Part shown: positions 56,881 to 64,000 of the stretch, piece by piece
Position numbering within the stretch: the stretch's first letter is position 1
Layout: each line of letters begins with the position of its first letter
From: Epiperipatus broadwayi
Taxonomy: Eukaryota; Onychophora; Udeonychophora; Euonychophora; Peripatidae
NCBI GenBank assembly: GCA_028023455.1
Contig: JAQFVV010000020.1
Coordinates: 3,705,092 to 3,769,091, forward strand
Length of the DNA stretch: 64,000 nt
Reading direction: 5' to 3'
Program-made: the position numbers and the translations under genes
The notes under the pieces: model-generated
What the model saw: only the letters and a program-made list of their open reading frames with translations
The model's database searches: none
Told to the model about the DNA's origin: nothing

Positions 56881-58284
56881 TAAGAGAGTTGTGATTGGAT
56901 AAAAATAGGTTATTTTTTGATAAATTGGCATTACTGTTTCAAGATTCATTTTTGTTAACAGTAGAATCTGTTCAAAATTTTTTTTTTTTCAAACAAAAAG
57001 AAAAATGTAATTTTGCTTAATTCAGGTGATCTTACATGGATTCTTCTACTAAAATTCATTTTAATAATTAAGTTTTGTTTATTGAATCCAAATAAAATGC
57101 TTTTATATATCTCCCATCCATGCACATGTGTACATGCACATTCAAAAAATAATGATACCTTAAATTTAAAAGAATATGGACATATTTAATGTTTGAAGTT
57201 ATCCATTTATAATTACTCAATTAAAAAGCACTTCATTCCGATAGCAGCTAATAAAATCCAACTGCCCCAGGCCATGAGCTAAAGTAAAATTGTCAGGCTG
57301 ATTTCATTCAAAAGGATACTAAAGGATTCTCTTATGAGTATCAATCTAAATCTAATATAGAAAACAAATCACTGCAGTTTACATTTAGAGGTGTAAGAAA
57401 TCAAAATCTAGCAAACTTTTTAATTTTTTTTACTTATTATAATAAACCCTTCCAATGATAGGTTATGTATTGTAATATAATATTTTTAATGGATTTTTTA
57501 GATGGAAATATTTAATGTATGGACATCCATTTATAATGATTCAATTAGAAAGCACTTTATCCAGAACAGCAAAAACAAGTAAAGTGTATATATATATTTA
57601 TAATCTTAGACAAGATTAAAAAATTAAAACTATAATAAAACCATAATAAATAAATGGCAGGAAGTTGTAATGAATTGTATCACTATGTGTTCATAATCCC
57701 TTTTATATTTTTTTATTAATACGATGTGTAAAATATTTTCTTTATATGTTGACTTATTGAGTTAAAATATGTTTTATAAGAATTAAAATGAAAAATTATT
57801 AGTCTACTGTGACAATTTAAATTTAGACTATTTTAAAACGGAATTTTAATACTATCTCAGTTATTTTAAACATTTGTATATGTTTGTAGTTGTTAGAAAA
57901 GCTAGAAAAAGTGCAACTACTTATTTTCTACTCATTGCTAAACAATTATAAACAAAAGGCATAAAGTTATATTAAAGTCTGGGATATCAATTTGTATATG
58001 CAATTCTTTGTACAATTCTCCAGTTAGCATTATACATAAATATTTTATACACACACAGTATATATATAAAGTTATTTAAGAGCTATATCATGTATTACTC
58101 TGTTTTAGTTTATGACATTTTGACAAAATAATATTCATCCTTATTAAAGTTAAGGTTTTAATAAACAACTGTTGTTATGTAAGGTTAATTCATATCTCCT
58201 GACATCATGTTATGTTCTTGGCCATGATATCTAAATTAATAAATACACACAGTTTGTTTAACTAATAACTTTTATTAACTACCA

Positions 58285-58790
58285 GTGTTCTCTAACATGA
58301 GAAATGTCATGTGCTCACTAATCTCAGTTGTCACCACTAGGTGTCAGTCTGTAATTACAAGTAGTTTATTGTTTAAGGCAAAAGAATATACATGTAAATG
58401 GAAAAATATGGGTGATTTATTTTGTAAATTATGTAAGGAAGGAATTGAAAATATTAGGCATTTGTTAATTGAATGTAAATGTTTGAAAACAGAAAGGGTA
58501 CATATAATGAAGTTGTGGAAAAATAAATATGAAAAGAGTGATTATACAGAAAGTGAATTATTGGTTTTTATGCTAGGTTTGGGAAAAGATAAGGGGGATT
58601 TAGATATAAAGGTTATAGAGTTGACAAAAATTATGTTGTGGAAATGGAATAGAGCAGATTATGGGTAAATTTAGAGTGGGGAATGTAAAAGAAAGTGGCT
58701 AACAGGTTTATCTGGGCTTAATTGCTGAGATATTCTTGACTTCGTTTAAGGAGAAGCCATAATACATCACATCACATCACATCACATCAC
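58285..58790 (+). mobile_element. LINE 3' end with zinc-finger C-terminus, unit 1
   Basis: The open frame ends in GDLFCKLCKEGIENIRHLLIEC (58414-58479), a C-x2-C-x8-H-x4-C finger typical of the C-terminus of many non-LTR reverse transcriptases. About 60 residues follow (LLVFMLGLGKDKGDLDIKVI), then TAA at 58666-58668. The 3' part ends in an ACATC pentamer tail (58763-58790). The reverse transcriptase is absent, so it is 5'-truncated. The sequence before about 58380 may be unrelated flank. Confidence 0.62.
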
Positions 58791-59135
58791 ATTAGGCATT
58801 TGTTAATTGAATGTAAATGCTTAAAACAGAAAGGGTACATATAATGAAGTTATGGAAGAATAAATATGAAAAAAGTGATTATACAGAAAGTGAATTATTG
58901 GTTTTTATGCTGGGTTTGGGAAAAGATAAAGGGGATTTAGATATAAAGGTTGTAGAGTTGACAAAGATTATGTTGTGGAAATGGGATGGAGCAGAATATG
59001 GGAAAATTTAGAGTGGGGAATGAAAAATAAAGTGGCTAACAGGTTTATCTGGGCATAATTGCTGACATATTCTTGACTTCGTTTAAGGAGAAGCCACAAT
59101 ACATCACATCACACCACATCACCACAACATGACAA
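58791..59135 (+). mobile_element. LINE 3' end, unit 2 (tandem)
   Basis: Begins exactly after the pentamer tail of unit 1 at ATTAGGCATTTGTTAATTGA and is nearly identical to 58453-58790, including its own ACATC tail (59099-59125). One base missing in the CKCLKT segment shifts its frame relative to unit 1. Confidence 0.75.
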
Positions 59136-59942
59136 CTGTTATGCTACAGTTCATTATTAAGACCTTAATCTTGACAAGAATAAATGTTATTTCATTGAAA
59201 TGTCAGAAATTAAAACAAAATAACCCACAAGAGACTTTATTTTTATATTTTCATCATATAATCATGGAAATATTAAATATAATATATATTAGGGTACAAG
59301 GAAAATAAACCAGTTCACATTAATTAATTACTAGCATATGATTAAACATGAAACAAATGCAATTATTTAAAATTATATATAGTTGTCTTTGTTTTTTGCA
59401 ATTTGTATGCATGCACGTCAAAACAGTTCTAGAATTCATGAGACCTGAGTTTGATTGCTATGTACATAAATGGAATGTAGTGATATAAATATAATGCATA
59501 CTCCCAAAATATATTTTCTTTATCACAACAGTTAGTGGACGTTAATTATTACTATCAAAATTACATGGTGATTGTACATCACAAGGCACTGTAATTTTAA
59601 ATAACTAACATGCATGTAAGAAAGATATAGTGTAAATATTTCCAATGAAAAATATATAGCATCTTATAATGTATTGTGTTTATAAAAAATATTCAAATTC
59701 TTATTTAAAATATTGTGCTGTTAATATCCTCTCTTTATTACCTAATTCTTATGTTGGCCTTTGGAAGGACTTAATTATCACGTTTTGCTTAGAAAAATAC
59801 ATATTAAATCAGAGGTAGTTAATGAATACTATTTTTATATGCATGCAGTTTGTATGATTTATAACTATAGATTTAATTTTTGCTTTTACAATGAATTATT
59901 TGATTAGCTTTTTATTTAGTAAGTATATTTACATGGTTATGC

Positions 59943-59945
<3 letters not shown>

Positions 59946-60037
<92 letters not shown>
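59946..60037. repeat. Long (TA)n tract at the RTE 5' boundary
   Basis: About 90 bp of uninterrupted TA directly abutting the first RTE-like sequence. It is either the insertion site or an expansion at the truncated junction. Confidence 0.95.
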
Positions 60038-60040
<3 letters not shown>

Positions 60041-62034
60041 TATCATGTTCAAAATCTTCAAACAGATTTGAATGAAATTAATATGAAAATAACTGATACA
60101 CTTTTAAAAACTGCAACAAACATAGCTGGTAGAAAAAAGCAGCAATTGACTAATAAAATCTCTACTGAGACTAGAGAATTTATGAAGAAAAGAAGGAATA
60201 TGAAGATATACAAAAATGATGTATTAAAAAGAATTGAATATCTCGAATTTTGTAAAATGGTATGGAAAAGAGTTGAAAATGATATAAGAAAGTATAACTG
60301 TGAAATAGTAAGGAAAGCTGTAGAAGAAAATAAAAGTCTCAAAAATGTTAAACAACATTTTGGTATTGGTAGGAAATTTATATCTGCAATAAGAAAAAAA
60401 GATGGAATTATTACTAAAAAGAGAGATGACATCATGAAATTGGTAGAAGATTTTTATCAAGAATTATATAGTAATAAAGAACAAGTACCTCCTATATCTA
60501 TTGCATCTTCCGAATTGCCCAGAATTTTAAATGAAGAAGTGAGACATGCAATTAAGTGTATGAAGAAAGGAAAGGCTCCAGGAAATGATGCAATTATAAT
60601 TGGATATATTAAAAGAAGCAGGTGAAGAAATAGAAACAATTTTAGCAAAGTTATATACCAAATGTCTAAATGATAAAGATGTACTGGAAGATTGGAAGAA
60701 TGCAGTAATAATATTAATATTTAAAAAAGGTGATAAAGAAGATATTAGAAATTACAGACCTATCAGCCTTTTATCAGTTTTATATAAAATTTTTACCAAG
60801 ATAATTACAACTCGTCTACAGAGAACTTTGGATTTCCACCAACCAAGAGAACAAGCTGGATTTAAAAGTGGTTTTAGTACAATAGATCATATCCAGGTAT
60901 TGAGAGAAGTCATAGAAAGGACAAACGAATATGAGTTGTCATTATGTTTTGGATTTGTAGATTATGAAAAGGCATTCGAGTCTATACACATTTCTTCAGT
61001 GATTAAAGCATTGGATCATCAAGGTATAGATCCAGGATATTGTCATATTTTAAAGAATATTTATAAAAATGCAACAGCAACAATTAGATTACATAATGAT
61101 ACTGGAAAAATCAACATTGAGAAAGGTGTAAGACAAGGTGACTCCATATCTCCAAAACTCTTTACAGCAGTGCTGCAAGAAGTATTTTGTGGATTAAAAT
61201 GGGAAACTAAAGGAGTGAAAGTAAATGGAGAGTATTTAAGTCATTTAGATTTCGCAGACGATGTAGTTGTTTTTGCAAATAATGCTTCAGAGCTGCAGGA
61301 AATGTTGCAGGAGTTAGCAGATGAAAGTAGAAAAGTAGGACTAAAGAAAAATGTTAAAAAGACTAAAGTAATGTTTAATCGATTTGCTCAAAATATGAAA
61401 ATAAAGATTGATTATGAAGAATTAGAAGAAGTCAACAGTTACAAATACCTTGGTCAGATCATTAATACAGATGGAAACATAATGGAGGAAATTAATCATA
61501 GAATTAAACTTGGTTGGAGTGCTTTTGGTAGAAATAACTTGATATTAAAAGGAAATATGCCTATGTTTTTGAAAAGGATGGTTTTTAACAAATGTGTTTT
61601 ACCAGTTCTTACTTATGGATCTGAGACTTGGACACTTAATAGAAGAGCAATACAGAGACTTCAGACCACTCAAAGGAGTATGGAGAGATGTATGTTGGGA
61701 GTAACAAGAAGAGATCAAAAATGCAATCTATGGGTAAGACAACAAACAGGTGTTACTGACCTTATTGAAAAAATTAAAAGATTGAAATGGAGTTGGGCTG
61801 GACATATTGCTAGAAGAGATGATAATAGATGGACAATTGAAATTTTAAACTGGGTTCCAAGAGATTGTAAAAGACCCAGAAAGAGACCACATGTGAGATG
61901 GATGGATGAAATAAGAAAATGTGCAGGGGTGTTGTGGAGAAGAGAAGCTAAAGATCGGAGAAGATGGATTAAACTTGGAGAGACCTTCATCCTGCAGTGG
62001 ATTGATAATGTTTGATGATGATGATGATAAATTA
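60038..62034 (+). mobile_element. RTE-type LINE reverse transcriptase, nearly open
   Basis: Two overlapping frames, 60068-60625 and 60600-62015, are separated by one apparent extra base near 60600-60603. In sequence order they hold the RTE linker (RNMKIYKND), RPISLLSVLYKIFTK (fingers), FVDYEKAF (motif A, 60955-60978), RQGDSISPKLF (motif B), FADDVV (catalytic box, 61250-61267) and SYKYLGQIINTDGN. The C-terminal RTE block follows (GSETWTLNRRAIQRLQ, WAGHIARRDDNRW, KRPRKRPHVRWMDE). The frame ends at 62015, followed by a GATGATGATGATGATAA simple tail as usual for RTE. The endonuclease domain is missing. A full RTE protein is close to 1000 residues; about 650 remain. It is the youngest-looking of four RTE copies here. 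Confidence 0.85.
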
Positions 62035-62039
62035 GTAAT

Positions 62040-62400
62040 CAATGTCTATATTCTAATTATCAAAGGGGCATTTTTTACTATATAAATTATCAAAGATCAA
62101 AAGGGCATTTATTGTTATATAAACATGTACAAAAATCAAGACAAGAGAGTGTTAGAAATGATGACGTATCACCTTCAGTATTTTTTTTATCATAATGTTA
62201 CAAGTAAATATGGTTTTGATTTTGATTTTAATAAAGTTAAGTTATGTATTGAAAGAAATAATAATAAACATAAAATTAAAGAAGCTTTAGTAAGAAATGA
62301 AAAGCAGCATTTGATAAATAGACAGGCTGCTAATATAAAAATTAATGATTTGTGGGAAAATTGATGTATGATGTATATGAACACAACTTGAAATTAATTC
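62040..62400 (+). pseudogene. Penelope-like C-terminal remnant
   Basis: The open frame 62125-62364 reads FDFDFNKVKLCIERNNNK then HKIKEALVRNEKQHLINRQA. It resembles the F-D-x-x-x-V-K-I-L...K-R-K-I-x-E-A-L-x-I...I-N-R end of Penelope-like GIY-YIG proteins. The catalytic GIY and YIG strands are not visible. It lies just after the RTE tail and is a different subfamily from the element at 36.5-38.0 kb. Confidence 0.42.
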
Positions 62401-63231
62401 TTCAATTTTTATTACACCATTATGTAAATAAATTAAACAACTGCTATATCTATTTTACACAGAAATGCCATCTTCAAGAACATTTACATTTTGAATATAA
62501 TTACTCTCCAAGATACCACTAAGGTCATAGTTGGTATATATGTTTATTTGTTTATATAAGGTTCATTAAAAATTGAGGAGCTAATTCCAGCGTTTTGTTT
62601 TATTATATATAATTTTGACTGGTGTTATATATATCATAATAACCCTGCCATTTGGCAAAAAAGATAATCGAAATTAAAGTTAAGCATAATCCCATGGAAT
62701 GATTAATAATAAAAGATAACCTTGCAATTTATGCTTAAATCCAAATAACAGTGATGAAACAAGATAGGAATAAAAAATATATAATTTCATTGAGTAGCAA
62801 ATTATACTAATACTCATACCTAGCTATATTAATAAAAATATTAGAGGCTATAGTCAATTATCCAGTCTATTAAATCACTCTTCAGTAACTAAAGGGAATT
62901 AAATCCACTAAAGATTATAAATTCATATTAGGTTTAAAACCAGAACTGAGAAATCCATGAGAGAATATTCAACATCCTCAGTCTTATTAAAGCATACCAT
63001 GATTAATTTTGAGTGCGTGTAAACTCATATCTCACAAGCTATCATAAATATAACAATCAGAGCTTTCCTCACTAGCTATTATGATATTTGATTTATTATT
63101 TAGATGGCCAGAATCTATGAGAAGACTGGATTAATAAATAACAAAAAATATTTATTATACAATAAGACATATAAAATATTTAAACATTATTATATTAAGT
63201 TATAAAGTAATAATAAATACTTAAAAATTAC
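62401..63231. other. Intronic stretch with no recognised feature
   Basis: AT-rich; nothing supportable apart from the exon that follows. Confidence 0.4.
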
Positions 63232-63385
63232 CATCCTTCAGGTGATCACCCATTTTTTTTAATACTAAAAGTTTAATCAATGTCTGCAGTGTAAAATTCT
63301 CTTTATTAAGCTTGACATTTTTCTTCATTAGTTGGTTTTCTATTATGGAGTCTATTCCAGTATATAAGATGTTGAAAGTCCATCC
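63232..63385 (-). CDS. Minus-strand gene, upstream exon
   Basis: Minus strand: acceptor TTTCTACATTCTCAG (AG at 63387-63386), a 154-bp exon in phase 0 at its start and phase 1 at its end, then a GTAATT donor. It encodes GWTFNILYTGIDSIIENQLM, then KKNVKLNKENFTLQTLIKLL and VLKKMGDHLKDG. The phase-1 end fits the start of the exon at 55880-56041. No start codon is evident, so more exons should lie to the right of the window. The domain is not recognised. Helical, Leu/Lys-rich content is compatible with the linker of an F-box/LRR protein but proves nothing. Confidence 0.45.
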
Positions 63386-63781
63386 CTGAGAATGTAGAAA
63401 CATTAATTTTTTTTAATCTCTTTAGCTGCTTCAAGTTTTACTTATTCAGATCATATTTCCTTAAATCATATTTCTTCACCTCTCCAAAAACAAACATTCT
63501 GTAAGAGAGGACTTTCAGCATAAATTTTGTAAGCACTAATTTTTATCATAGGTTAAGCAGAACTCGGAAAAGGCAGTTGAAGTTTGGTCAAATATTAGGC
63601 CAAAGACAAATAATCAATTCAGGCTACATCATATAGGATAAATGTCACACCCTGTAGATATAGTCACGATGGCTTATTACGATCATTTTATAATATTTGT
63701 TTTTGTTCATAATTACGTTGTTTAATAAAAATAAACTTAAAGTTTCACGAACAGCTAATGCCGATTGTGAAACAAAAAACA
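63386..63781. other. Intronic stretch with no recognised feature
   Basis: AT-rich; nothing supportable. Confidence 0.4.
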
Positions 63782-63895
63782 GACAGTGTAGTTAGCTGAG
63801 AGGTCATCGCAGCCGCCTTGCAAGCAAGTAGTTGGTTGCAGACGGTTGTAGGTTCGCCTCCCGGCCGATGCTATGACACATGAAAAAAAAAACAG
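63782..63895 (+). mobile_element. tRNA-derived short element S2, copy 3 (with A tail)
   Basis: Plus strand: A-box-like TTAGCTGAGAGG, an anticodon-like loop CTTGCAA (anticodon position TGC), an expanded variable region, B box GGTTCGCCTCC, then GATGCTATGACACATG and an A10 run (63883-63892). It shares the TGACACAT-A(n) ending with copies 1 and 2. The remainder to 64000 shows nothing recognised. Confidence 0.6.
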
Positions 63896-64000
63896 ACTAG
63901 AGATGCTGGCAGAACGCGAGCTTTTAATAAAATTGTTTAAATCACCCTTTTTTTAAATTAATAAATAAATCGTATTGCTCATCTTTCCAATTTTTTTTAA

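Larger units (their letters stand above)
56042..63231 (-). other. Inferred intron of the minus-strand gene (about 7.2 kb)
   Basis: Between a GTAATT donor (63231) and the acceptor at 56043-56042, with matching phase (G+GA gives Gly). It contains R3, the tandem LINE ends, the RTE copy and a Penelope-like C-terminus. Stretches 56881-58284 and 59136-59945 show no feature I can support. Confidence 0.4.

Noticed and set aside
60058-60648. Minus-strand open frames across the RTE (60058-60435, 60224-60460, 60457-60648)
   Set aside because: Antisense shadows of the reverse transcriptase coding sequence.
1-64000. CRISPR arrays, operons or other prokaryotic systems
   Set aside because: No regularly spaced identical repeats and no dense coding; splice-site-bounded exons and LINEs show a eukaryotic genome.

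Overview
This window is eukaryotic nuclear DNA. It is strongly AT-rich, with long introns, poly(A)/poly(T) runs, (TA)n and trinucleotide microsatellites, and many decayed transposable elements. There is no operon-like packing. Element content (RTE-type LINE, Penelope-like element, Jockey-like LINE, hAT-like transposase, tRNA-derived short elements) plus a host gene with a P2X7-type intracellular domain point to an invertebrate animal. A mollusc such as a cephalopod would fit, but the sequence does not prove it.

Host genes. (1) A plus-strand two-exon gene (1349-1830 joined to 19205-19625) encodes a 300-residue protein with the cysteine-rich P2X7 intracellular ('ballast') domain; its only visible intron is about 17.4 kb. 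(2) A minus-strand gene is seen as three phase-compatible exons (63232-63385, 55880-56041, 38829-38971), the last carrying the stop codon. The translation is leucine-rich and may be F-box/LRR-like. Its introns (about 7.2 and 16.9 kb) hold most of the repeats in the right half.

Layout. 1-1.35 kb: upstream flank. 1.8-19.2 kb: intron with a 2-kb-arm inverted repeat (4.9-11.1 kb), a decayed minus-strand RTE (12.1-14.0 kb), a decayed hAT-like transposase (14.7-16.4 kb) and a 660-bp element with terminal inverted repeats and an 8-bp target duplication (16.9-17.6 kb). 20-28 kb: short elements, a minus-strand Jockey-like LINE and an RTE fragment. 28-36 kb: little recognised, except a G/T-rich tandem array and a minisatellite. 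36.5-38 kb: Penelope-like element with a GIY-YIG region. 39.2-44.6 kb: a cluster of small, mostly palindromic elements that share a hammerhead-ribozyme core. 44.8-52.9 kb: a second large inverted repeat, invaded by an RTE fragment. 53-57 kb: three palindromic elements and one host exon. 58.3-59.1 kb: two tandem LINE 3' ends. 60.0-62.4 kb: a nearly open RTE reverse transcriptase and a second Penelope-like C-terminus.

Most interesting signal. At least five small elements between 39.2 and 44.6 kb carry a motif matching a type I hammerhead ribozyme: CTGATGA, a 5-bp stem II, GAAA, a tiny palindromic stem III, an ATC or ATA cleavage triplet, and a stem I that closes. The copy at 44497-44541 (minus) keeps the whole catalytic core. 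One copy is a roughly 680-bp head-to-head palindrome bounded by a 13-bp direct repeat. This looks like a retrozyme or SINE-like ribozyme family, possibly mobilised by the neighbouring Penelope-like element.
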